Shown: positions 1-5,376, counted from the stretch's first letter. The stretch is 5,376 bases of DNA from Acetobacteraceae bacterium (GCA_019689515.1 JADGHI010000295.1:1-5376); one strand, 5' to 3'. Notes: generated by a model from the sequence alone, not told the origin. Translations and numbers: made by a program.

Positions 1-1
1 C

Positions 2-748
2 CGCCAGGCCCTGCTCGATCACCTCGTCATCTTCTTCCGCGCCCAGCGGCTGACGCCCGAGCAGCAGCTCGCCTTCGCCCGGCGCTGGGGGGAGATCCAC
101 CTGCACCCCTACATGCAGGGCCTCGAGGACCATCCGGAGATCCTCGAGATTCGCAAGACGCCGGCGGACAAGCGGAATTTCGGCGGATCCTGGCATTCCG
201 ACCAGATGTTCACCGCGCAGCCCGCAATGGGCACGATGCTTTATGCGAAGCAGGTGCCCTCGGTGGGCGGTGATACGATGTTCACCAACCAGTACCTCGC
301 TTACGAGGCGCTCTCACCGGGCATGCGAGCAATGCTGGCCCCGTTGCGCGCGATCAGCCGCGGCGACGGGCTGCGGAGCCATGACGGCAAGTCGCGGAAG
401 GACTACTACGCCGGCAAGATCTCGATGAAGGTGAAGGACCCTGGCGAGGTCCAGACGGTCTCGGTCCATCCGCTGGTCCGCACTCATCCGGAGACCGGGC
501 GCAAGGCGCTCTACATCGGCGGGCACGTGCACTGCTTCGAGGACATGACGGAGCAGGAGAGCCGGCCGCTGATCGACTTCCTGATGCAGCACTCGATCCG
601 GCCCGAATTCACCTGCCGCTTCCGCTGGGAGGCCGGCTCGCTCGCCTTCTGGGACAACCGGTGCACGATGCACTTCGCAATCAACGACTACCCGAGCGAG
701 ACGCGGGTGATGCACCGAATCACGATCTGCGGCGACACGCCGTACTGA
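2..748 (+). CDS. TauD/TfdA-family Fe(II)/2-oxoglutarate-dependent dioxygenase, 5' partial
   Basis: Probably a soluble cytoplasmic oxygenase that couples oxidative decarboxylation of 2-oxoglutarate to hydroxylation of a small substrate, as TauD does for taurine. The frame is open from base 2 (reading LLDHLVIFF, then the family segment FGEIHLHP as WGEIHLHP), so the ATG at 113 is internal. About 35 residues are missing at the left edge, judged against ~283-residue TauD. The iron-binding HxD is WHSD (His 194-196, Asp 200-202) and the distal His is at 671-673 in TMHFAINDY. Arg at 704-706 lies 11 residues after the distal His, as TauD Arg266 does, and Arg at 716-718 matches the position of TauD Arg270, which contacts the substrate acid group. 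The Asn that TauD has four residues before its HxD His is Gly here, so taurine is not the obvious substrate. The same fold is used for 2,4-D, sulfonates, alkyl sulfates and other acids. Family assignment is firm; substrate is unknown. No clear hairpin terminator follows the TGA. Confidence 0.93.
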   Translation, partial: RQALLDHLVIFFRAQRLTPEQQLAFARRWGEIHLHPYMQGLEDHPEILEIRKTPADKRNFGGSWHSDQMFTAQPAMGTMLYAKQVPSVGGDTMFTNQYLAYEALSPGMRAMLAPLRAISRGDGLRSHDGKSRKDYYAGKISMKVKDPGEVQTVSVHPLVRTHPETGRKALYIGGHVHCFEDMTEQESRPLIDFLMQHSIRPEFTCRFRWEAGSLAFWDNRCTMHFAINDYPSETRVMHRITICGDTPY

Positions 749-1262
749 GGGCGTGCGGGGGGCGAGGCGGAGGGGGAGCAGCATCCCGATTGCGGCGACG
801 CCACGGTCGCCCGGACGCGGGCTGGCGTAGCGCCTGGTCCGTTGCGTGGACTGGCGGAGGGGTTGGCTGGGGGACTTGGTCCGCATCCGCCGTCGCGCAA
901 ACCGCAAAGAACGCTAGGCCGGAGCGAGCCCGGTGTGTTGTGGTGGGACGATCGAGGGACCGCCGCTGTGGCAGCGTCAACGCGCTCCGTGGCAGGCCAG
1001 TGGACCACACGCCGGGATCACCGCCGCACCCGGTCGGGAGGCGTTACCCGTGTGGGACCCGAAGAGGAACCGCTCTCTCGGGATCGGCACGTTGAAGGAA
1101 GCGGTGGCCTCGGAGGCGGGCCGATGAACGACAACGACGACATCGGCCCTTGGCCGGCATCTTCGAAGCGGCCGAGCGAAGCCGTAGAGGGTCCGATCCG
1201 CCAGGTGCGGCGCATGTCCGATCGCGTCATCGGAGGGAAGGTGCGTGCGCGGCCGACATCCC
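749..1262. other. Intergenic region between convergent genes, no supported gene
   Basis: This 514-base stretch lies between the 3' ends of the dioxygenase and the permease. Its frames give low-complexity Arg/Pro/Gly-rich translations with no family I recognise. One possible small frame begins at ATG 1124 behind a good-looking GGAGG (1110-1114), reads MNDNDDIGPWP and ends at 1324, overlapping the permease 3' end antisense; I do not count it as a gene. A short frame around 1045-1125 reads WDPKRNRSLGIGTLKEAV, which looks somewhat protein-like but is unassigned. The stretch also holds the left copy of a diverged repeat (about 832-949). I saw no convincing intrinsic terminator for either convergent gene. 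Confidence 0.6.
832..949. repeat. Diverged direct repeat, left copy
   Basis: This segment pairs with 5108-5224. The best blocks are 13 identical bases, TTGGCTGGGGGAC (863-875, matching 5137-5149), and 9 identical bases, TGGTGGGAC (941-949, matching 5216-5224). The spacing between block starts is 78 here and 79 in the other copy, consistent with the one-base gap needed to align TTGG-T-CCGCA with CTGGACCCGCA. Between the blocks agreement by eye is only modest. To the left, weaker agreement continues (on the minus strand CAGCCAA, then AGTCC and AACG at similar spacing). Both copies have the same orientation. They could be old attachment-site or element-end copies, or a chance match in GC-rich DNA. 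Confidence 0.38.
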
Positions 1263-2729
1263 TCAGAAGGACCCCAACAGGCTGCCCAGCAGGATCACCG
1301 CCACCAACGCGGCCAGCGCACTGACGATGCAGGCCATGACGATGTGGAGGTAGCTCTCGCGGTGGGTGCAGCCGCAGACCGCGAGCAGCGTCACCACCGC
1401 GCCGTTGTGCGGCAGGCTGTCCAGCGTGCCGGCGCCGATCACTGCCACCCGGTGCAGCAGCCCGGGGTCGATGCCCTGCTCCGTCGCCAGCCTCATGTAG
1501 GTCTCCGCCAGGGCGTCGAGCGCGATGGTGAGCCCCCCCGAGGCCGAGCCGGTCAGCGCTGCCAGGATGTTCGTCGCTGCCGCGAGCGAGACCAGCAGCC
1601 CGCCGCCGATGCCGAGCACCCAGTCGCGCACCGCCGCGAAGGCCGGCAGGTCGGCGACGACGGCGCCGAAGCCGACCAGGCTCGCGACGCTCAGGATCGG
1701 CAGGGCCGAGGCGTTGGCGCCGGCATCCGCACTGGCACGCAGCGACGGCACGCGGAAGCCCGAGACCAACACCAGCACCAGGATCGCCGCCGCCAGCGCC
1801 GTCGCGACCGACCAGATCCCGGCGACGGCGGCGAGGCTGGTGCCGCCCCAGCGCGGCTCGGCCAGGAAGCCGGCGTCGACGCGCGGAAGCACGACCAGCG
1901 AGAGGACCAGGTTCACCGCCACCACCACCACGAGCGGCAGCGCTGCCAGCAGCGCCGGCGGCTCGGTGTCGCCGGGGCGGCTGCGGTGGATCTCCGCCGG
2001 GTCGAACTCGCGCGAGGCGACGGCGCGCTCGCGCACCAGCGGGTCGTCCGCCGCCCGCTCCGCCGGCTCCGGGGGCGGCGGCTCCTCCCCACCGCCGAAG
2101 CCCTCGCCGGCACACCGCGCCGCCGCCTCGGCGCGGCCGAGCCACCACAGCCCGACGCCGAGCATGATGGCCGAGGCGACGAGGCCGAGACCCGGCGCGG
2201 CGAAGGATGTGGTGCCGAAGAAGGGCATCGGGATGGCGTTCTGGATCGCCGGCGTCCCCGGCAGGGCCGACATGGTGAAGGTGGAGGTGCCGAGCGCGAC
2301 GGCGGCCGGCATCAGCCGGCGGGGGATCCCGGCCTGGCGGAACAGTGCCTGCGCCATCGGCACCAGCACGAAGATCGCCACGAACAGGCTGACGCCGCCA
2401 TAGGTGACGGCCGCGCCGGCCAGCACCACTGCCAGTATTGCCCGCCGCTCCCCGAGCCATGCGGTCATCCGGCGGGCGATGGCGGCGACCGAGCCGCTGT
2501 CCTCCATCAGCTTGCCGAACAGCGCGCCGAGCAGGAACAGCGGGAAGAACTGCGCGACGAAGCGGCCGGCGGCGCCCATGAAGGTCTGGGTCCAGTGCGC
2601 AAGCAGCGGTTCCCCCGCGACGCCGGCCGCCAACAGTGCCGCAGCGGGGGCGAGCAGCAGCACGCTCCAGCCCCGGAAGGCCAGCCAGACGAGCAGCGCA
2701 AGGCTGAGCAGGACACCGGCGAGGCCCAT
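1263..2729 (-). CDS. GntP-family permease (gluconate/hydroxy-acid:H+ symporter family)
   Basis: A 488-residue inner-membrane secondary transporter of the GntP family, whose members import gluconate, other sugar acids, citrate, D-serine or, in some proposals, 3-hydroxybutyrate. Nearly the whole chain is hydrophobic: a first helix at about 2-18, then 22-38, a segment 60-75 ending in GALFGKLMEDSGS, and further helices to the C terminus. Recognisable family stretches are TYGGVSLFVAIFVLVP (109-124), SALPGTPAIQNAIPMPFFGT (154-173), TGSASGGLTIALDAL (393-407) and GTLDSLPHNGAVVTLL (434-449). A polar, Pro/Glu-rich loop at about 200-258 is longer than I expect and probably cytoplasmic. I chose ATG 2729-2727 because the first helix begins there and a GGAG lies 11 bases upstream; the 36 codons upstream in this frame give a Pro/Arg/Ser-rich string unlike the family. 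The ATG lies 4 bases after the stop of an upstream remnant, which implies former translational coupling. Substrate is not determinable from sequence alone; the neighbouring patatin remnant hints at hydroxybutyrate (inference). Confidence 0.92.
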   Translation of the reverse strand: MGLAGVLLSLALLVWLAFRGWSVLLLAPAAALLAAGVAGEPLLAHWTQTFMGAAGRFVAQFFPLFLLGALFGKLMEDSGSVAAIARRMTAWLGERRAILAVVLAGAAVTYGGVSLFVAIFVLVPMAQALFRQAGIPRRLMPAAVALGTSTFTMSALPGTPAIQNAIPMPFFGTTSFAAPGLGLVASAIMLGVGLWWLGRAEAAARCAGEGFGGGEEPPPPEPAERAADDPLVRERAVASREFDPAEIHRSRPGDTEPPALLAALPLVVVVAVNLVLSLVVLPRVDAGFLAEPRWGGTSLAAVAGIWSVATALAAAILVLVLVSGFRVPSLRASADAGANASALPILSVASLVGFGAVVADLPAFAAVRDWVLGIGGGLLVSLAAATNILAALTGSASGGLTIALDALAETYMRLATEQGIDPGLLHRVAVIGAGTLDSLPHNGAVVTLLAVCGCTHRESYLHIVMACIVSALAALVAVILLGSLLGSF

Positions 2730-2733
2730 GACG

Positions 2734-3044
2734 TCACGCGCTCCGCAGCAGGGCGTCGAGGTCGAGGGAGGAGCGCCGCCCCAGGGCCTCGCCGTGCGCC
2801 GCCGGGAAGGCGACCGCCGTGCGGCGCCCCTCGGCACAGCACCTGGCTTGGGCTGAGGCGAGGACGGCGGTGTTCACGGCCCGGCGGAAGTGCCGGAGAT
2901 GTCGTCGATCCGGAGCTGGGCCTCCTCCAGCAGCCGATCGCGCACGCCCCAGGTGAAGTCGCCGTGCGCGCGGCCGTCTTGCAGGGCGAGGTCGATGAGG
3001 ATCTCTCCACGTCGGGGAGCCGCAGGCGACGTCGCTGTGTCCAT
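2734..3044 (-). pseudogene. Patatin-like phospholipase remnant, frameshifted and truncated
   Basis: Patatin-like proteins are serine-aspartate lipid acyl hydrolases. From ATG 3044-3042 a 56-codon frame (stop 2874-2876) carries the family N terminus: LALQDGRAHG at residues 19-28, then FTWGV at 30-34, DRLLEEAQL at 36-44 and ISGTSAG at 49-55. The GxSxG nucleophile Ser is at 2888-2886. The family form of the oxyanion-hole segment is LQGGGAHG; here two glycines are replaced (LQDGRAHG). Directly after GTSAG the frame ends (P, stop). The neighbouring frame then supplies AVNTAVLASA, matching the family's AMNAVVLA, so a single-base deletion near 2878-2881 explains the break. After this the frame runs about 40 more codons through sequence I cannot align to patatins, ending in LDLDALLRSA and a TGA at 2734. 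The catalytic Asp of the DGG motif and most of the ~300-residue family length are missing. It lies on the same strand as, and 4 bases upstream of, the GntP permease, suggesting a former operon. Patatin identity is clear from motif order; loss of function is strongly implied. Confidence 0.8.
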
Positions 3045-3158
3045 GGGTGCCCCGAATCACCGCAGAACCTCAGGACCTGCTCGATGGCTTCGAAGGTCCC
3101 AGGGCAAGGCCCCGATTGTTGCCGCACTCTTGTTGGTATGAGAGACGTGGCGGAGGCA
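3045..3158. other. Short intergenic gap between DUF4105 gene and patatin remnant
   Basis: This 114-base gap separates two same-strand units. An upstream minus-strand frame runs through it (reading TFEAIEQVLRFCGDSG just before the patatin ATG), but it resembles no family I know and leads into a frame other than the patatin one. A promoter for the patatin/permease unit would be expected here; I see no convincing -35/-10 pair. A weak GGGG lies about 5 bases before ATG 3044. Confidence 0.4.
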
Positions 3159-4277
3159 TCAACGGGAAAGTGTTGGCAGGGATGCACGGATGCGCCGCGA
3201 GAAGTCGGCCGCGCCATCGGCCTCCTGCGCGGCCTCGTTGACCAGGGAGCGCCGCCGTAGCTCGTCGAACGGGAGCGCCGTGTCCACGCGGCCCGAATGG
3301 TAGAGGTAGCTGTCGACGAGGCCGTTGAGCAGGTGCCGGATGTCGAACCGGCCTTCCCGGCCAGCGGCGTTGGCGTAGCGCACGATGTTGAGCGTGCAGT
3401 TGTTGCTCAGCAGGTTGTAGAATTCCGGCCGATCCGCGAGTTCGTTGATCCGCTTGAGGTAGATCAGCAGCAGCCGGCGCACATTCTCGGCCGACGTATT
3501 GAGGCGGTAGAGGTACACCGTCTCTCCGCGGTGGTTGGTGCGCACGCCGACGAGGTCACGCTCGTCGCCCACCACGTAGATCAGCTCGTACTGCTTGAAG
3601 AGGGAGGCGAGGGGATCGAAGCCTTCGCCCACCTCCGGGCGCGTCTCGATGGAGATGTTCAGCGGCGGCGCATCGTCGAAGGTGAAACTCAGAAACGTGT
3701 GGCCGACCAGGCGGCCGACCAACCCCTTGCTCCAGTGAGACACGTAGAAGTCGAGGCCGGTCAGGCGCGACAGGCGCACCTCGCGCTCCTCGTAGCGCAC
3801 CGTGAAGTCATCGGCGCTGCGATAGTCGAAGTTGCGGACGCCGGTGAGGCGCACGCGGTCGCCGTCGAAGTATGCCCGCGGCATCACCGCAACCTCCGGT
3901 CGCCAGGGACGGTCGTGCGAAGGCGGAATGGCGATCCACCATGCGACCACACCGAGGAAGAGTACGGCCAGGGCCACCTGCATGCGCCGCCGATGCGACA
4001 GCCAGAGGGCCCACGTGGCGAATCCCGCGAAGGCAAGTGCCAGGGCGAGACGCAGCCAAGGCCACGGCAGATTCGAGTAGTAGATGGCGAGGCTTGCCCA
4101 TGCGACCAGCAGCACCCGGACCAGGGAACCCAGGCCCACGCCCAGCCAGTGGAGTGGGCCAAGCAGAAATCGGCGGCGGGAACTCGGTGCTTCCTCCTGG
4201 TGGTCCCGCCCTCCGGAGCGCGTGCCGGAACGGGTCCGCTCGCGCCCGTCGCGATCGAGATCAACACCCTTCTGCAT
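3159..4277 (-). CDS. Membrane-anchored DUF4105 (Lnb N-terminal periplasmic domain) protein
   Basis: A 372-residue protein with three N-terminal membrane segments (about 44-67, 74-94 and 99-117) followed by a ~250-residue extracytoplasmic domain of the DUF4105/Lnb_N family. Family hallmarks are GHTFLSFTF (192-200, His193), GFDPLASLFKQYELIY (219-234), the stretch RTNHRGETVYLYRL (246-259) and FYNLLSNNCT (286-295, Cys294). The conserved His and Cys suggest a papain/NlpC-P60-like thiol active site. As I recall, the Bacteroides lipoprotein N-acyltransferase Lnb belongs to this family, so an acyltransferase or other envelope role is possible, but alphaproteobacterial members are uncharacterised as far as I know. 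Residues 1-36 are strongly charged and probably cytoplasmic. The ATG at 4277-4275 has no clear Shine-Dalgarno; it lies 6 bases after the stop of the upstream small membrane-protein gene, so translational coupling is likely. All expected conserved segments are present and it looks intact. Family is sure; function is open. Confidence 0.88.
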   Translation of the reverse strand: MQKGVDLDRDGRERTRSGTRSGGRDHQEEAPSSRRRFLLGPLHWLGVGLGSLVRVLLVAWASLAIYYSNLPWPWLRLALALAFAGFATWALWLSHRRRMQVALAVLFLGVVAWWIAIPPSHDRPWRPEVAVMPRAYFDGDRVRLTGVRNFDYRSADDFTVRYEEREVRLSRLTGLDFYVSHWSKGLVGRLVGHTFLSFTFDDAPPLNISIETRPEVGEGFDPLASLFKQYELIYVVGDERDLVGVRTNHRGETVYLYRLNTSAENVRRLLLIYLKRINELADRPEFYNLLSNNCTLNIVRYANAAGREGRFDIRHLLNGLVDSYLYHSGRVDTALPFDELRRRSLVNEAAQEADGAADFSRRIRASLPTLSR

Positions 4278-4283
4278 CGCCGG

Positions 4284-4490
4284 TCAGGGAAGTCCGTCTC
4301 GATTGCGTCGGATGATCTCGACCACCGGCAGGGCCAGGCCACTGGCGGTCAAGAGGACGCCGACGACGATGAGCCAAGCCGAGCCTCCATCGAGGCCGGG
4401 CGCCGCCAACTGGATGCCGAGGACGAGGGGGAGAAGTCCTCCGAGCTTCTTGGCCAGGCAGACGGGTCTTTCGCAGGCGTATGTGGGCAT
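4284..4490 (-). CDS. Small two-helix membrane protein upstream of DUF4105 gene
   Basis: A 68-residue hypothetical protein. It begins MPTYACERPVCLAKKLGG, then has two hydrophobic segments at about 17-32 and 37-58 joined by a short loop (PGLDGGS), and ends in a basic tail (RRNRDGLP). The positive ends on both sides suggest a helical hairpin with both termini in the cytoplasm. The start ATG (4490-4488) has a good Shine-Dalgarno, AAGGGG, 6 bases upstream, and the stop lies 6 bases before the DUF4105 ATG. It is therefore probably the first gene of a two-gene operon with that protein. Two Cys (6 and 11) sit just before the first helix. I do not recognise a family. The hydrophobic pattern, ribosome-binding site and coupling make it more likely real than chance; a partner or assembly role for the DUF4105 protein is a guess. 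Confidence 0.68.
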   Translation of the reverse strand: MPTYACERPVCLAKKLGGLLPLVLGIQLAAPGLDGGSAWLIVVGVLLTASGLALPVVEIIRRNRDGLP

Positions 4491-4949
4491 GGAGTGCCCC
4501 TTCGATGAGATCAGAGCTGCGGCGAATCCGATGTCCTTGGTCGGGCGCCTGCGCTCCTGCCTCTCGGCGATCCCAAGCGCCCCACGACCTGAGTCGCCTT
4601 TGCGGGGCCAAGGCAGAGACTAAGCCTATAGACGAGCTCGAAGCGCTCCAGTCGGTCCCGCCGGCTTGCATCTGGTGGGGGCGGGGGAATGGAATGGTTG
4701 CGCGGAGGTCGGCTCCTGGCGCAGGTCGAACGAGCGACACCGTATGTGTCCGGCTGCACTGATCGGGACCAACACTAGCCGGGTTGCCCTCGGCCCTTTG
4801 CTCAAGATCCCGGGGGTAGAAGGCCGGTACGGCAACAGACCAGGCTCAGGGGCGGCCACAAACCAGCCGGCTGGCCAGCGGCAGCGGAGGCTGGGCCGCC
4901 AAGCCCGCTCAACCATCGGTAGTTCTGGAACTGGCGCTCAGGCCAATCT

Positions 4950-5068
4950 GGCGTCAGCAGCAGCGCGCGCCGGTAGAAATCTCTAACTGCGCGCTGCTGT
5001 CGAAGAAGGCCGCGCAGGTTGCGGCGACAGTGGTAGATGCCACGCTTGCGGGAAATGTGAGGTCGCAG
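4950..5068 (-). pseudogene. Possible N-terminal fragment of a tyrosine recombinase (integrase)
   Basis: Reading the minus strand from 5068 gives LRPHISRKRGIYHCRRNL and then RDFYRRALLL about 16 residues later. Many phage-type integrases, especially in alphaproteobacteria, begin with a similar segment (a start Met, a few residues, then RRGxYYxRRxxP and later a TRxFREA-like stretch). Here the expected start position is CTG (5068-5066) rather than ATG, the proline of the RRxxP motif is absent, and no core-binding or catalytic domain with the R-H-R-Y residues follows. The open frame continues to 4802 as unrecognisable sequence. It would be a dead fragment. The match rests on a short motif from memory and could be chance. 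Confidence 0.32.
4958..4999. repeat. Perfect 11-bp inverted repeat with 20-base spacer
   Basis: CAGCAGCGCGC (4958-4968) is exactly complementary to GCGCGCTGCTG (4989-4999), with a spacer of 20 bases that is more A/T-rich than its surroundings. There is no T-run after either arm, so an intrinsic terminator is unlikely. It lies inside the possible integrase fragment. It could be a protein-binding palindrome, an extruding hairpin or a by-product of GC-rich codons. Confidence 0.6.
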
Positions 5069-5107
5069 CGAGCAAGCCCGGCCTCGTTCGGCTGGCCCGT
5101 GCGGAAA

Positions 5108-5224
5108 AGGCAGCGTTACCAAGGACTTAGATCGGATTGGCTGGGGGACCTGGACCCGCAGCCTCACTCCCACAAGAGGCGGAAATCCTTAGCCGAATTG
5201 GCTCCGGCGCATGGATGGTGGGAC
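5108..5224. repeat. Diverged direct repeat, right copy
   Basis: Partner of 832-949, in the same orientation. The shared blocks are TTGGCTGGGGGAC (5137-5149) and TGGTGGGAC (5216-5224), 79 bases apart start to start, against 78 in the left copy. The possible integrase fragment begins about 70 bases to the left of the first block and reads away from it, toward the left copy. Confidence 0.38.
5137..5163 (-). other. tRNA-Gln 3'-end-like sequence with hairpin; candidate attachment-site remnant
   Basis: On the minus strand 5153-5137 reads TCCAGGTCCCCCAGCCA, which from memory is the 3' end (half of the T-stem, acceptor strand and CCA) of common bacterial tRNA-Gln genes. The rest of a tRNA is absent: the T-loop TTCGAAT is replaced and no anticodon or D arm follows. 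Independently, 5139-5147 (GGCTGGGGG) pairs with 5155-5163 (CCCGCAGCC) in a 9-bp stem with one mismatch and a 7-base loop. Integrative elements often carry the 3' end of their target tRNA at one end, so this may be an att core. Coincidence is possible. Confidence 0.35.
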
Positions 5225-5236
5225 ACCTGTGGGACA
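5218..5236. repeat. Tandem GTGGGACA pair, 11-bp period
   Basis: GTGGGACA occurs at 5218-5225 and again at 5229-5236, one helical turn apart. Direct repeats on one face of the helix next to an attachment site are typical of recombinase arm-type or excisionase binding sites, but here this is only suggestive. Confidence 0.45.
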
Positions 5237-5376
5237 GCGACGATGGTGCCGTCAACGGTCCCGATGGAGAACGGGGTGCAGCAGATCGCAGCTTGGGGCT
5301 GATCTACTGCACTTGCCCCTTCCGGACGTTGCGGCGGGCGCTGGCGGGACGAGTGTCACAAGGGAGGGGGGAAAGG

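Larger units (their letters stand above)
4491..5376. other. Decayed non-coding region of ~0.9 kb
   Basis: No intact gene is supported here. Frames on both strands are short, Arg/Pro/Ser-rich and unlike the flanking genes. The first ~250 bases should hold the promoter of the small membrane-protein/DUF4105 unit; a minus-strand TATAGG (4626-4631) with GACTGG 17 bases upstream is the best-placed but weak candidate. Further right lie a possible recombinase fragment (4950-5068), an 11-bp inverted repeat (4958-4999), a tRNA-end-like hairpin (5139-5163) and a tandem GTGGGACA (5218-5236), each listed separately. From about 5240 to the right edge I see nothing I can name. Confidence 0.55.

Noticed and set aside
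314..907. 197-residue minus-strand open frame
   Set aside because: Antisense to the dioxygenase and runs into the intergenic region; Arg/Pro-rich with no family resemblance.
1124..1324. 66-residue frame MNDNDDIG... behind a GGAGG
   Set aside because: The ribosome-binding site is good, but the translation becomes Arg/Pro-rich, overlaps the permease gene antisense and has no recognisable family.
1018..2460. 480-residue minus-strand open frame
   Set aside because: Shadow frame of the permease, Gly/Arg/Ala-rich with no recognisable domain.
1245..3260. 671-residue plus-strand open frame
   Set aside because: It is antisense to the GntP permease and patatin remnant and its translation is rich in Arg, His, Gln and Gly without any fold pattern. 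The permease frame explains the codon bias.
3297..4508. 403-residue plus-strand open frame
   Set aside because: Antisense to the DUF4105 gene and small membrane-protein gene; the translation looks like the complement of real coding sequence.
4700..4745. tRNA T-arm-like GTTCGACC on the minus strand
   Set aside because: The flanking bases do not form a T-stem and no acceptor stem is present.
5095..5163. Complete tRNA gene ending at the tRNA-Gln-like sequence
   Set aside because: Only the 3' end matches. The T-loop consensus, T-stem 5' half, anticodon arm and D arm cannot be found in the adjoining sequence.
1..5376. CRISPR array or toxin-antitoxin/defence cassette
   Set aside because: No regularly spaced repeats and no recognisable toxin, antitoxin, nuclease or helicase motif were seen on either strand.

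Overview
The window looks like chromosomal DNA of a high-GC alphaproteobacterium, perhaps Rhodospirillales or Acetobacterales. The GC-rich wobble positions, the long antisense shadow frames and the protein families all fit this, but taxonomy is inferred and no rRNA or housekeeping marker is present. Two intact genes, one gene entering from the left edge, one small membrane-protein gene and a visibly broken gene are separated by two stretches of about 0.5 and 0.9 kb without a convincing intact gene.

Layout: (1) 2-748, plus strand: C-terminal ~248 residues of a TauD/TfdA-type Fe(II)/2-oxoglutarate dioxygenase with its iron-binding and 2-oxoglutarate-binding residues present. (2) 749-1262: no supported gene, but one copy of a diverged repeat. 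(3) 1263-2729, minus strand: a complete GntP-family permease, convergent with the dioxygenase. (4) 2734-3044, minus strand, immediately upstream of the permease: remnant of a patatin-like phospholipase, with the nucleophile motif GTSAG followed at once by a one-base frameshift, and the C-terminal half of the family missing. (5) 3159-4490, minus strand: a two-gene unit, a 68-residue two-helix membrane protein followed 6 bases later by a membrane-anchored DUF4105 (Lnb N-terminal domain) protein with conserved His and Cys. (6) 4491-5376: decayed DNA with a possible tyrosine-recombinase N-terminal fragment, an 11-bp perfect inverted repeat, a tRNA-3'-end-like sequence with its own hairpin, a tandem 8-bp repeat with an 11-bp period, and the second copy of the diverged repeat.

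The two parts of possible biological interest are these. First, the permease and patatin remnant look like a decayed transport/hydrolysis operon; from memory such genes often sit near 3-hydroxybutyrate dehydrogenase, so hydroxybutyrate or a related hydroxy acid is a possible substrate, which is inference. Second, diverged direct repeats at about 832-949 and 5108-5224 resemble in part the 3' end of a tRNA-Gln gene, and a possible integrase remnant reads inward from the right-hand copy. This is the geometry of an old tRNA-targeting integrative element, but the evidence is weak and the genes between the repeats are not typical mobile cargo. I saw no intact novel defence or mobile system, CRISPR array, or complete tRNA/rRNA gene.
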